Source: Lumbricus terrestris | Lineage: Eukaryota; Annelida; Clitellata; Crassiclitellata; Lumbricidae | Reading direction: 5' to 3' | Assembly: GCA_949752735.1 (NCBI GenBank) | Contig: OX457050.1 | Location: 39,781,553 to 39,845,552 of the forward strand | DNA length: 64,000 bases | Shown: in pieces, positions 11,720 to 23,250 of the stretch | Layout: each line of letters begins with the position of its first letter | Numbering within the stretch: position 1 is the stretch's first letter | The notes under the pieces: model-generated | Database searches by the model: none | What the model saw: the letters and a program-made list of their open reading frames with translations, nothing else | Told to the model about the DNA's origin: nothing | Made by a program: the position numbers and the translations under genes

Positions 11720-13534
11720 TTGGAGAAAAACTGCAGAAGCATCATTTACCTCATAAATTATCTTATGCTCAAATGGAAATCCTCGCAGATCCTATGAGAA
11801 GCATACTGGAGAGCAACCATGTAAATTCTAGATAATTTTATGTGACAATCTACTCACCGTGGTGACGAGAAAGGACACGAGAGAATAATTATTCAGACTA
11901 TGAAGTTACCATACAAAGTGCATTATTGTCAGATATCGTGTACTCTGAAAGACTATAAAATGTCAATTATGTCAGAAAGTAAGATGGTGTACTGAAGCGA
12001 CATAAGTAGAACCATGATCTAGATAAACCAAACAAATGTCAGTTATGTAGGAAATTATCTCTTGATTATAGTGGTCTGCAAAAACTTTGAGAACTCATAC
12101 TTCACAGGTGTCAATTATGTCAGAAAATAATTTTCACAGGATCTAATCTGAAAGTTAACATGAGAACCAAAAATACTAAAGAGAAGCCATACAAGTGTAA
12201 ATTATGTCCGAAATTATATGCTCAATGCAGAAATCTGGAAGTACATATGAGAACCCACTATGGCGAGAAGCCATACAAATGTCAGTTGTGTCAGAAATCA
12301 TTTACTCATGATTGTGCTATGAAAAAACACATGAGTACTCATACTAGAGAGAAACCTTTCAAGTGTCGGCTATGTTTGAAATCATTCAATCGTGCCGTTG
12401 AATTGAAAATTCATACGAGAACAAACACTGGAAAGAAGCCATACAAATGTCAGCTATGCAAGAATTCATTTACTCGAGGTGTCTATCTGAATAAACATGT
12501 AAGAACCCATACAGGAGAAAAGCCATACAAATGTCACTTCTGTCAGAAATCATTTGCTCAAGGTTTTGGCCTAAAATGTCACATAAGAATTCATACTGGT
12601 GAGAAACCATTCAAATGCCAGTTATGTAAAAATCATTTACTCGTGGTTTTGGTCTGAAAAGTCACATAAGAATCCATACTGGAGAGAAACCATTTAAATG
12701 CCAGTTACATGTATGTCAGAAATCATTTACTAATGGTTCTGTTCTGAAAGACCACATAAAAACCCATACTGGGGAGAAACCATTTAAATGTGAGTTATGT
12801 CAGAAGTCATTTACTCAAGGTTCTGTTCTGAAAGACCACATGAAAACCCATACTGGGGAGAAACCATACAACTGTCAGTTATGTCAGAAATCCTTTGCTC
12901 AACTTCGTTGTATGAAATTACACATGAGAAACCATACAGGAGAAAAACCATTTAAATGTCGGTTATGTCAGAAATCATTTGCTCAAGGGTGTCATCTGAA
13001 ATTGCACATGAGAACCCACACTGGAGAGAAACCATACATATGAGTTGTGTGTAGTAAAGGATTCAGCTTACCTGGGAGTCTGAAAAAAGACGGAAGATCT
13101 CACATGAATGAGAGACAAAACACTGGCAGCAAACCTTACAATATGGACAGTTCTTCAACTAAGCAGATAACTGATAAGCTCCATACAGGAATACACCCAA
13201 ATGATCACAAACTAACAAATGAATCAATTGCTGATCTATGTGATCCATTCGTAAACTTAGTTGGTGCAGACTCCTTTGTTGTAGCACGAGAACGCTTGTC
13301 AAGAAACGTCGACCATGATTGCAATGAAATGGCAAGTCTGCTTCCAAAGCGCAGTCCTGGAGAATGCTTTCTCACCAACAACATCAAATTGCCTCATGAT
13401 TCAAACCGGTTGTGGACAATCTGTTTGGATGTGGTATTTGTGATGAAATGTTTGAAATTGAGATGGAATTTCTAAAGCATTGTTCTATTCATCGCTTTTC
13501 TCCGCCTGATGAATTATTTATTGACATGTGTTGA
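11720..13534 (+). pseudogene. Decayed C2H2 zinc-finger gene B
   Basis: From about 11.72 to 12.15 kb only broken finger pieces remain (repeated TGTCAGTTATGT and GAGAACTCAT motifs without a common frame). Then 12160-12657 encodes five good fingers, a sixth ending early because of a small deletion after GTTATGTAAAAATCATT. Four more fingers follow in another frame (12689-13040), one with a 6-bp insertion in CxxC (CQLHVCQKSF). A stop replaces part of the Cys codon region at 13038-13043. The tail is open at 13047-13475, and after one more frame change the terminal [13 protein letters not shown] module runs to a TGA at 13532-13534. The finger type and tail mark it as a relative of A and H. Confidence 0.9.
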
Positions 13535-13880
13535 TTTGTTATTCTCAACGAATATTGATTTATGCAGTTGAAGTTGAGGAAAGATGGAGACACATTATTG
13601 TGATTTGATGCAATTAAGCTTTCCTCTTATACAATTGCAATGGAATACCTATGGACAAATAGTTCACCTTAATGGTTATATTTTTATTAAAAAGTTTGTC
13701 ATCAGCAGTTTTCTCCAGCAGGTTATTCACTGGGTGGTAGCTAGTATAATATTAGCCTACTTGGTGTCTCAGATTTCAAACTACTGTATTTGTAGTGCAA
13801 CACCGAAAAATTTTTGAATATCATTTTGGAATTACTCGTATGCATTTACTAATCCATCTCACAAAATTTGCTTATGTCCC
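13535..13880. other. 3' flank of pseudogene B
   Basis: No further gene or repeat is recognised. An ORF of 77 codons here shows no domain. Confidence 0.4.
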
Positions 13881-13952
13881 GAGAGTGCCTAGCTCTCAAT
13901 GATCTTCATCAGACACATTCAAATCTATATTCACCAATGCTCTTCCTATTGA
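13881..13952 (+). repeat. Fragment of the conserved 5' leader of C/H-type genes
   Basis: GAGAGTGCCTAGCTCTCAAT followed by GATCTTCATCAGACACATTC matches the upstream regions of gene C (near 18351) and gene H (near 48639). Only about 70 bp survive here before the 28-bp array begins, so it marks a further truncated gene-unit copy. Confidence 0.65.
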
Positions 13953-13989
13953 AAATACAGCTGGATTGCCAAGAGTAGGCCTATATAAA

Positions 13990-14300
13990 ACTGCTATAGA
14001 GCCTATGGAGAGGCTCTGTATGGATTTTATCTGCCTATGGAGAGGCACTGGAATATTTCTGCCTATGGAGAGGCACTGGATTATTTCTGCCTATGGAGAG
14101 GCACTAGATTATTTCTGCATATGGAGAGGCACTGGATTATTTCTGCATTTGGGGAGGCACTGGATTATTTCTGCCTATGGAGAGGCACTCGATTATTTCT
14201 GCCTATGGAGAGGCACTGGGTTATATATGCCTATGGAGAGGCACTGGGTTATATATGCCTATGGAGTGGCACTGGGTTATATCTGCCCATGGAGGGCGTT
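13990..14300 (+). repeat. 28-bp minisatellite (CACTGGATTATTTCTGCCTA type)
   Basis: About ten copies of CACTGGATTATTTCTGCCTA plus TGGAGAGG. The same 28-bp unit, reversed, forms the array at 54405-55145. Overlapping open frames of 140 and 93 codons here are artefacts of repetition. Confidence 0.85.
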
Positions 14301-14510
14301 ATGGGTGTATGTGTGTAGTGGTTGTGGGGTGATGGTGGTGGTGGGACAGGTGTCGTTCTCTTGGCTCCGCATGTGGCTGCCTCTATAGAGTTCGTCAATC
14401 ACTTGTCTGAATGTGTATTTGTCGTTGTCAAGGCGCCCTTGTAGCAGCATGGCCGCGTTACGGCGCATTAGAAATTGTCGCCATTATTATTATTATTATT
14501 ATCCTTATTC
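14301..14510 (+). repeat. Interspersed repeat linked to the 28-bp array, ending in (ATT)n
   Basis: GTGGTTGTGGGGTGATGGTG through GGCGCCCTTGTAGCAGCATG to TTGTCGCC(ATT)n recurs, reversed, at 53355-53600, again next to CCTCTCCATAGGCAG. The (ATT)n end suggests a retroposon 3' end, but the class is unknown. Confidence 0.65.
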
Positions 14511-14737
14511 CGTAATTGTCAATAATTGGTCTTATCGAGATCGATCCTTGACTATTATCAAACCCTATCACAATATTATATTCAACTCCTTTGTTAAAAA
14601 CGATGCTGTAACCAGCGAATAAGTTACTTAAAATATGTGGTTAACTTTTTGTGTCTAAACTATGGACTTTCTTTTAAAACATTTTGTTGGTTAATAGGCA
14701 ACATTAGAGTCACAGATATTAATTTGGAATCTCTAGT

Positions 14738-14825
14738 GTTCACTAGATGGCAGAAGAATATTTTGCAATCCAGCTTGTGGGACATACGAGCACTCCTCAT
14801 CTCAAGTCATTCGCCATTTTGTGTG
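14738..14825 (+). repeat. CTCF-like/YY1-like repeat, copy 3
   Basis: TCACTAGATGGCAG at 14740-14753 and TCGCCATTTTG at 14811-14821. GAATATTTTGCAATCCA after the first motif is shared with copy 2. Confidence 0.55.
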
Positions 14826-15187
14826 CATAGAAGATAAAGACCGACTTGAGTTTAAGCACGACTCTAATACGGTTTATTGTTTTTATGAGATCACAATTGA
14901 AAGCCATTCAGACTTAAATGTAATTAAGTAATCGTAAACTCGGAAGTCAGCGGAGACTCGTTTGTGTCGTTAGATGGGCGCGTTTTAAATATTGTTTGCT
15001 GATTGTTCAGGGGTGAACAATGCTGATTAGAAAATGTTGATTGTAGCAACAGGATGTAAAATCGGTTTTTTAATTAATACCAGTAAATCCTAATATACGC
15101 AAATTTATAAGAACATTAAAACAATACCACCAGAAACAGTGTAAGGTCTTTAGTAAGATGTAATTGCCAAGTTAAATGCGCATAATC

Positions 15188-15970
15188 ACAAATGGGCAAA
15201 CCTCCGAACTCCGGTCCCAAATTATTTTGCATGGCTTATCACATAGTTATGCTTCTACAATGCTTTCTTACTCACCCCCATATACAATGACGTCATTATT
15301 GAGGCCATTTTGGTTACCAGTACATTCTGAGTACATTCATCCCGCTTCTTGTTTTGGTCTTATGATTTTCATATGTCATCCCACTTCGTGGTTTGTTATC
15401 AATATTTTCATCTGTGACTAAAATACTAATCGCCGCTGAAGTTACAATAAAAATCTTCAGATCAAAACAGGGTAATCCCGCAGTTTAGCGTCGTTAATTA
15501 CCGCATGCTTGATAAATGGAAGCTGGATTGAGGATTTTCATTCATGTATTTCAACATGCATCCAGCTTCCATTTCTCAAGCGATGTGCTGAGGTTGTTAA
15601 ATATTATTGGCTCACCGGCAAATGGTGAATGGAAGCTGGATGAAGGTTCCTTATAGGTTAAATAGACGCTGGATTGACAAAAATAACGCTTGAGAACTGG
15701 AAGCCGGATTAATGATACATCGCTTGAGAAATGGAAGCTGGATGCATGTTGAAATACATGAATGAAAATCATCAATGCGGTAATCCCTTAGAAGAAAAGA
15801 AATTAACGACGCTAAACTGCGACCCCAAAACAGGAAGCGGGATGATTTTTCTGATTTTTTTGAGTACAATAAAGGTTTTCGGCAGTTATCTACAAAATGC
15901 TGTGAAGTGACGGTAAGACAAATGCTGTGAAATAATTTGGGACCGGAGTTCGGAGTTTTGCCCACAAATG
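15188..15970. mobile_element. Non-autonomous fold-back element, ~0.78 kb
   Basis: GGGCAAACCTCCGAACTCCG followed by GTCCCAAATTATTT near 15194 is inverted at 15924-15963. A second nested inverted pair is GGGTAATCCCGCAGTTTAGC (about 15470) against the complement near 15777-15815. The centre (15510-15760) carries both orientations of GGAAGCTGGAT. The outer half (CATCCCGCTTCTTG, ACTTCGTGGTTTGTTATC) recurs as a fragment at 41650-41800. No coding capacity is seen. Confidence 0.65.
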
Positions 15971-16124
15971 TTTTTTCTCTCTTTTTGTTCGAAACATTAA
16001 CACTATCATTGTGATACCACCGTGGTCATGATTCTCACTCAATCCAATGAGATTTTTTATTTTATTATCGAATTTTTCTGAAGGGTTTGCTGATGAAAAC
16101 GAGTAGCGCATGTCATCTCTGAAC

Positions 16125-17100
16125 TCAAAACGGACATTTTCCCCTGCACACCTCCGGACAAAAGCTCTCGGACAAACCCCGGACAAAAGCTCTCGGACAA
16201 GGACAAACCCCCGGGACAAAAGCTCTCGGGCAAGGACAAACCCCCGTACAAGAGCTCTGACAAGGACAAACCCCCGGACAAAAGCTCTCTAACAGCCCCT
16301 AGGGTAGGGCAAACCCCCCTGGTAGAGCTGCAGAGCATATTGCGTATAAATGGGTGTACTATAAAAAGGCGGCCCTAAGTACGCCAATTGGATTGGTGGA
16401 AAGAATTCTCGCTAAATAGAAGCCGTATTGACATAAAATAAATTTTGCTTAAATTGAAGCTCAGCTGATGAAATTGTTTTTTGCTTATTTTGGGACTGGA
16501 TTGATGAAAATGTTCTTGCTTAAATTGGAACTGGATTGATGAAAGTGTTATTGCTTAAATCGGAGCTGGATTGATGAAAATGCTCTTGCTTAAATTGAAG
16601 CTGGATTGATGAAAATGTTCTTGCTGAAATTGGAGGTTGATTGATGAAAATGTTCTTGCTTAAATTGGAACTGGATTGATGAAAATAACTACTATTTAAA
16701 TATAAGTTGGATGAATCGATTTTTGGCCTAAATTTAAGCTGGATTGATGATAACGATTCATGAGCACTGTCCTCAGTTAATCCGACAGGTTTTAGCTTCA
16801 TATCGGAATGACTGAACGACAATAACAAGTTATAAGTTCACACCTGAATGACAGCGACAGGTGTTTACCGAATTACAGTAACTAGTTGACACAGCACAGC
16901 AACCTGGATAATTAGCCTAAGTTTCAGCAAATGATACTTACAGAAATAGGCTAATTACGTAGCAAACGAGGGCATTGTCCGGGGGTTAATGTCCTAGAAG
17001 TCTAAATCAGAGGAAATTGTCCAGGGGGATTTTGTTCGTTTTGTCCGGGGTTTTGTCAAGGGGTGGGTGGGGGCTGTCCAGGCAGGAAATGTCCTATAGT
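16125..17100 (+). mobile_element. GGACATTTCC-type inverted-repeat element with internal minisatellite (copy in C unit)
   Basis: The left end has CGGACATTTTCCCC with CGGACAAAAGCTCT subrepeats. The right end has TTGTCCGGGGGTTAATGTCC and AGGAAATGTCC. Between them lie six or more degenerate copies of GAAGCTGGATTGATGAAAAT and a unique right part (TGACTGAACGACAATAACAA...). The paralogous unit of gene H lacks the element: GTTTGCTGATGAAAACGAGT continues there straight into gene-flank sequence near 47300. Flanks CTCTGAAC (16117) and CTCTAAAA (17101) are a plausible diverged 8-bp target duplication. Confidence 0.75.
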
Positions 17101-19371
17101 CTCTAAAACTGGACGCTCATCGTGACAGTTTTGTCCTGGTTTTTTTAGCGTGCTAGGCTTGCTTGTTCTTGTATATTAACTTCTTGTCTATTAACTTATT
17201 GTATATTAACAGCTTCATGTAAATTTTGTTAATTAAAGTAATACTGAAAACTACTAAATGTATTTGCTACTCTGGTCACTGCTTGTCTAGTCTTTGAACA
17301 ATCTTTCAACTGGCAGATTCATATTCATATTTGTTAATTAAAACACTTGATTTCTGTCTCATTAGTAGCAACAGAATGCATTGCCTTCTCTGTTGACTCT
17401 TCCTGTATTTCTTCAGTCATCATTTTACCCATTGATATGCTGATTTGGCTAGTATACATAGGTAAAATGCTGACCAATCAGCGTCTGCTATAAATCAGCA
17501 TTTTATGATTAATTTTTACCTTTTCAATCGTTAGACACATAGTCAGTTGATCACTTTTAACCTGAATTTTCACAATTGTGTAAGACAACCATTTGGAGTT
17601 AATACGAATGCTTAAGTCAGAACATAGCAAAATTATATTTTAATGCCAAACCTGGTTAAAAACTCATTTGTTTTCATTGTATTATAACTAGATTTGTAGT
17701 GAAGCGCGCTCTTGTGCAAGACTTGTTTTGTTAAAGCACGTTATAAATGACTAATTGTATTGTATTGTATTGTAAATTATTCATTCTTTCATTACAATAA
17801 TTTGTATAGCACCTCCTGCCGAGATGGTAGTAAATGGTTTGGGAAATCCTATACCCTCTGGCATTAAAGGGTTAAACACCGAGGAGCTCCCAATACCACC
17901 GCAACCAAATGAAACTGTCTTAAGGTGTGAGAAGGTTGGCTGAGAGATTTATTTGTTTAAACAGACTGTAACACAAAGGGAAAGCCATCCTAATATTCCG
18001 GGAGAGCAAGAATCTGTTTGGTGGAATGCATTTTTTTGCCAAAACAGCAACAGGCAAAACGCTGTAGATGTACACTGACTTTTTTGACAATGTTCATCGA
18101 GTCTTTATCGGAGATGGTGATATTGTGAGAGTTTTTACAAAAGTGGATCCATTTGACTGGAATTGGAAAACTGACCTTAATATGATGGGAAATAACGTCC
18201 TGCTATGAAGAATAAAAACAAATTTATTATGTTTTAAAACTATCTATTACTGACATGTTGTTTTATTTTAATAGGTGCCTGAAATTATATTCATCAACTC
18301 CATGGTGTCAAACAACATAACGCTGGAACTTCTCAATGGAAATTATTTGAGAGTGCCTAGCTCTCAATGATCTTCATCAGAAACATTCAGATCTATATTC
18401 ACCAATGCTCTTCCTATCATCGATAATTTCTTCTTCACATGGCTGCTGAATAAGAAGTCAAGGGTGTCCTATTCTGCAAAAGTGGATGTCCTGAATATTT
18501 AATAACAAAAGACAATAATTATTGCTTCATTTGTGACTAATTTCTGTCAAAGTTCCAAAAGAATTATTATTGATCCATGAAAGATGTTTCACTTGCATTG
18601 ATCAGCCAAAGAGAAAGTTTCTACACATGTATGCGTCTTGTTTTCAAATGGAAATCACCCATGGATCCTAAAAAGTATGTTAAAAAGCCTACAATTAAAA
18701 TTATACAAGGAATCAAGAGCACATAGTGGAAATTTACAAAAGCTCCAATTTTAGTGAAAAAAAAATATTCAGAAATTACAGTCCTGGCCAATGAACTCCT
18801 ATGAAGAAACATACAACAGTGTAACTACTGTGAATGTCATATGTGACACTAGAGCTCAAAGTCCGTCACATGTGGGTTTTTGACTTTTTTTATTCAGTCA
18901 AATTCTACAGATATCCAGCGACACATACGGTATGTGGCACTGCACACGGAAATGAGCATTATAGTGATTTTCCAAGATATTGCGTTTGATGCATCATTTC
19001 AAAGGCCTTGTCTCAGGCATCAGAATGACACAAAAATTAGTGCTCTAGCTTAATTGTAGGCGAAGTTACATGTATGGAAAAGGTGATTTAATTAAATTAA
19101 TTATTTAATTAAATTTTAAAAAAAATATTGGCGCAGCAAGAGATTAAAATACCTTGGCTACTTGTGTTTTGAAAACAGTTTTTAAAATTTTGAAAAAAAA
19201 TTGTTCCTGTAAATTTTGAAAAAATCACAAACATACTATTTCTCTAATATCTCTGAAGTGTAATCTCCGACTTAATGCTCATTTCAGTGTGCGGCGCCAC
19301 ACATAATGGGAAATCATGTTCCGAAATATGTTGGTTGATGTTGTATACGAAACCAATGCTGAAGAAACACC
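17101..19371 (+). other. 5' flank of gene C, duplicated at gene H
   Basis: The sequence aligns by eye with 47300-49239, with indels, including TATATTAAC...AATACTGAAA, GCCAAACCTGGTTAAA, TTTATCGGAGATGGTG and CAATGATCTTCATCAGAA. It probably holds promoter and 5' untranslated exons; TTTTATTTTAATAG at 18262-18275 could be a 3' splice site. Extra AT-rich DNA at about 18850-19320 is absent from the H unit. Confidence 0.7.
17777..18010 (-). repeat. SINE-like repeat, 3' end AGGCGCTATACAAATTATTG
   Basis: Read on the minus strand it ends in AGGTGCTATACAAATTATTG and a TGAA-rich tail. The same sequence occurs at 48025-48165 (the duplicated unit) and independently at 41408-41540, with the shared body CTGAGGA...ACCAAATAAAACTGTTTTAA. 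It is a short retroposon of unknown class. Confidence 0.6.
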
Positions 19372-20813
19372 ATGCAAGTACAGCAATGTTCTACTCTATA
19401 TACTCATCAAAGCACAAGCATGAGAACCCATGCTAGAGAGAAACACTACAAATGTCAGTTGTGTCAGAAATCATTTACTCAAGGTAGCAATCTGAAAACG
19501 CACATGAGAACCCATACAGGGGATAAACCATACAAATGTCAGTTGTGTCAGAAATCCTTTACTACTGGTGATCATCTGAAAATACACATGAGGACTCACA
19601 CTGGAGAGAAACCATACAAATGTCAGTTATGTCAGAAATCATGCACTACAGGTGGTGGTCTGAAAAAGCATATGAGAACTCATACCAGGGAGAAACCATA
19701 CAAATGTCAGTTATGTCAGAAATCGTTCACTGAAGTTGGTAGTCTGAAAACGCACATGAGAATCCATACTGGCGAAAAACCACATTGTTGCCAGTTATGT
19801 CATAAATCATTTACCCAAAAATTTGGCTTGAAGCGGCATCTGCTAATCCATACTGGAGAAAATCTATATAATATTATGTGTCAGTTATGTCAGAAATCAT
19901 TTGCTACAGGTGGTGATCTTAAAACGCATATGAGAATTCACACTGGGGAGAAACCACATAAATGTCAGTTATGTCAGAAATCATTTACTCGATCTTGTGA
20001 CCTGAAAAAGCATATAAGAATTCATACTGGAGAAAAATCACATAAATGTCAGTTTTGTCAGAAATCCTTTACTACTGGTGATCATCTGAAAAGACACACG
20101 AGGATTCATACTGGAGGGAAACCATACAAATGTCAGTTATGTCAGAAATCATTTACTACAGGTAGTGATCTTAAAACGCATATGAGAATCCTTACTGGCG
20201 AAAACCATTTAGTTGCCAGATATGTCAGAAATCATTTGCTAATTCGAGTTTTCTGAAAAGGCACATGAGAACTCATACAGGAGAGAAACCATACATATGT
20301 GAGGTATGTAATAAAGGATTTACACAAAATGAAAATCTAAAGAATCACAGGAGAACTCATGCAACTGAAAACGAATATGCAAATAATAAACCTTATACAA
20401 AGAGCAGTTCTTCAGCAACACAGTTTAAAGTCAAGGAAGGAGCAAAGACACATGGTCTTCAAATGGAAAGTGAAGTAATCGATAACCGATCTGATAATTT
20501 CAACACATGTGGTAGTACATGTGCTATTGACAAACCAATTGACGTTTTCTCAAACAGCGTATATATCGATTCTGGTGGATTTCCACGTCTTTTATCGAAA
20601 ATTAGCGATGGTGAATATCTGCATACTAGCAAAGTCAAATCGCTTGTGGATAGAAAAACGTTTTTGTTGAACTCTTTTGGATGTGGTATGTGCGATAAAT
20701 TGCTCGAAACAATGGAAGAATTTCTAGAGCATTGCTCTGGTCATCGACTTTCTCCACCTGACGACTTAGCTGCTCATTTGTGCGGAATTGAGATTCCAAA
20801 TATTTGTGACTGA
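19372..20813 (+). pseudogene. C2H2 zinc-finger gene C, one-base frameshift
   Basis: From ATG 19372 nine fingers are open. Within the linker before finger 10, GGCGAAAACCATTT (about 20202) lacks one A relative to the GGCGAAAAACCA pattern, and the frame closes at 20256. The downstream frame continues with fingers 10 and 11, a tail of about 150 residues and the FGCGMCDKLLETMEEFLEHC module, ending TGA 20811-20813. Apart from this one base the gene is intact, so it is a recent pseudogene, a polymorphic null or an assembly error. The residues before finger 1 (CSTLYTHQSTSMRTH) look like a decayed finger, so the ATG may be a secondary start. Tail similarity places C with E. Confidence 0.85.
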
Positions 20814-20884
20814 AACAATTGTAGCTTGACTGCTTGAAATTATGTAAATATGTTATGGAAGTGCTGAGAGACAACATACTTAAA

Positions 20885-21410
20885 TAGTCCTGAGTTGTGA
20901 TGGACGGAGGAGCCTGAGGAAAGTGAGCAGGGTAGCATTATGACTGCTGCAGACCTGGTACTGTGATTGCCATATAATCGCCCCCTATGAAAACCCATCG
21001 GTCCACAACGCACATAATTATTTACAACTCAGATGCTCGGACACCCTTGGAGGCGTGGTGCTGTACTCAGTGGCTCGGTTGGAGAACTTGAGATGAGTTG
21101 TGACCGGTAGTCACGAAAGAATGACACAGACGGATGATCGGGAAGAACGTTTCACCAATTGGACTTATCGTCCTCTGACTGACATGGACATCTCATGGCG
21201 GAGATACAGAAGAAAACTTGATAACCTGCAGTTGAATGCTGGATCGTCATCTTTGTCGATCAGTCTTGTCTCTTGTCAACTATACAGATCATAATGCATA
21301 CCATTGTCATCAGCTTCCTCAGTTTTTACATACAAACGATCTGCCACATCCACTTCATCATCAGCTTCATCTTCAAAGTTATTGGCAACAGTTAGGGCAC
21401 ATCTTAGTTC
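20885..21410. repeat. 0.5-kb block shared with 51640-52140
   Basis: GATGGACGGAGGAGCCTGAG, GACTGCTGCAGACCT, GAAAACCCATCGGTCCACA and TGCTGGATCGTCATCTTTG all recur in order at 51640-52140. On the minus strand about 21290-21410 reads ALTVANNFEDEADDEVDVAD, an acidic coding-like stretch. It may be part of the adjacent recombinase-like gene, a duplicated exon or an unclassified transposon. Confidence 0.65.
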
Positions 21411-22068
21411 AGCTGGCTGAAAGAAAGAGGGTAATAGCGATGAGGTCAGATGACGAGGTTGCTGAAAGAGACGCCGTTCGATTTCTTGCCCTGCATAACT
21501 CTGAATGGACGGATCAGATTTCAGGGGCAGCTACAAGAACACTGAATAGGCGGAAATTCAACAAACTCAATAACCTTCCCACAACATCCGATGTAAAGAA
21601 ACTGACATCATATTTCACAACAGAAGCTATCAGAATTTTAGATAAATACAAAGAAGGCAGTAATAAAGCACAGCATTATAGGGAACTGCAAAGACTAACT
21701 CTAGCCCGGTTGCTTGTGTTTAATAAGACACGGCCTGGAGCTGTATCACAGCTAAAGAAAAACGCCTTTATTGAAAGACCGAACTGGAAAGTTGACGGAA
21801 TAGAAGACGTGCGCGACAGTATGTGCAGGATTGAGCAGGAGTTAGGCTATACCAACGCATGGATATGGTGGAAATTCAAGGAAAGCTGTTTAGAAAAATT
21901 GCGATTCTTATACCACGTGATGCAAACAAAGATTGCAATGAACAAACTGGCAAACGAGGAAATAAGAACGCAAGCTGGCATCAAGATTGAAAACAGATAC
22001 TTCTTTGCCTGCCAAGGGACCTTGACTAATATCCGTGGTGGTCGCAATTTTTGCCCTCTGTGTAGGGT

Positions 22069-22953
22069 GAGTGTAGGACATTTCCCCCCTGGACAAAACC
22101 CCCCCCGGACAAAACCCCCCGGACAAAACCCCCCCCCCCGGACAATTCCCCCCCAGGGTAGGACAATTCCCCCCCTGTCGAACATATTGCGTGTAAGTGG
22201 TATTACTATAAAACGGCGTTCCTAAGTGTCCTAAGTTGGATTGATGAAAAGATTTCTTGCTTAAATGGAAGCTGGATTGATGAAAATACTCTTGCTTAAA
22301 TGGAAGCTGGATTGATGAAAATATTCTTGCTTAAATGGAAGCTGTATTGATGATACTCTTGCTTAAATGGAAGCTGGATTGATGAAAATATTCTTGCTTA
22401 AATGGAAGCTGGATTGATGAAAATACTCTTGCTTAAATGGAAGCTGGATTGATGAAAATATTCTTGCTTAAATTGGAGCTGGATTGATGAAAATACTCTT
22501 GCTTAAATTGGAGCTGGATTGATGAAAATACTCTTGCTTAAATGGAAGCTGGATTGATGGAAATACTCTTGCTTAAATGGAAGCTGGATTGATGAAAATA
22601 TTCTTGCTTAAATTGGAGCTGGATTGATGAAAATACTCTTGCTTAAATGGAAGCTGGATTGATGAAAATATTCTTGCTTAAATGGAAGCTGGATTGATGA
22701 AAATATTCTTGTTTAAATGGAAGCTGGATTGATGAAAATATTCTTGCTTAAATGGAAGTTGGATGGATAAAAATAATTGTATTTAAATAGAAGATGGATT
22801 AAACGCATTTTTGCCTAAATGGAAGCAAAGGGGGGGGAATTGTCCGGGGGGTTAATGTCCTAGGCTAAATCAGGGGGGGAATTGTCCGGGGGGGTTTTGT
22901 CCTGGGGGGGTTTTGTCCGGGGGTTTTGTCCAGGGGGGAAATGTCCGCACCCC
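22069..22953 (+). mobile_element. 885-bp GGACATTTCC-type inverted-repeat element inside the recombinase-like gene
   Basis: Left end GAGTGTAGGACATTTCCCCC with C-rich CGGACAAAACCCC subrepeats (22069-22175); right end with the inverted GGGTTTTGTCC and GGGGGGAAATGTCC (22828-22946). GTGTAGGGT occurs on both sides (22060-22068 and 22954-22962). Removing the element and one copy restores the host reading frame FCPLCRVVQDAE, so the insertion and its 8- or 9-bp target duplication are directly supported. No protein is encoded. Mutator, Merlin, hAT or P superfamilies would fit the duplication length. Confidence 0.85.
22226..22775 (+). repeat. 35-bp minisatellite, ~15 copies
   Basis: Regular copies of GGAAGCTGGATTGATGAAAA followed by TATTCTTGCTTAAAT, with occasional TTGGAGCTGG variants. 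The array forms the core of the transposon at 22069-22953. The same unit reversed makes up 55146-55675. Confidence 0.9.
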
Positions 22954-23250
22954 GTGTAGGGTAGTGCAGGATGCAGAACTTGAGCACTCGGAAAGAATAA
23001 AGTGCAAAAAATTGCGCAAATATATTGCGACCGTTTGGCAGATACTGGCACTGAACAGCAATGAAAATGTTGTGGCTAGCATCGCATCTTGGGCGTGATA
23101 TTTCGGTGCATAGCAATTTTTACAAGCTGCAGGAATCATCGATAGAATTGTGCAGTTTCGAAATTGCTGCTAGCATGCAGTAGACAGCGGCGAAGTGGGA
23201 CAATTGGCTGGCAAATCGATCGAAGAAATAGAACCCAACGGTAAGTTATA

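Larger units (their letters stand above)
21420..23250 (+). pseudogene. Tyrosine-recombinase-like gene, split by a transposon
   Basis: The frame 21440-22065 contains TLARLLVFNKTRPGAVSQL, matching the first catalytic Arg box of a widespread invertebrate tyrosine-recombinase-like family. After a 0.9-kb insertion the same frame resumes (CPLCRVVQDAELEHSERIKC, KKLRKYIATVWQ), giving the K/H-x-x-R box. A frameshift near 23085 then leads to HLGRDISVHSNFYKLQES, corresponding to the (G)H box and the tyrosine. The GH motif reads GR here. AACGGTAAGTT at 23247-23257 looks like a splice donor. The family may derive from Crypton/DIRS-type recombinases or be domesticated. The insertion, the frameshift and the altered motif make this copy non-functional. 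Confidence 0.65.

Noticed and set aside
13966..14388. 140- and 93-codon frames
   Set aside because: Translation of the 28-bp minisatellite in two frames.
21847..22225. PPGQN-rich ends of frames at 22.1 and 22.9 kb
   Set aside because: They read through the C-rich inverted repeats of a transposon, not host coding sequence.
22226..22775. CRISPR-like array
   Set aside because: Units are contiguous 35-bp tandem copies without unique spacers, in an animal genome.
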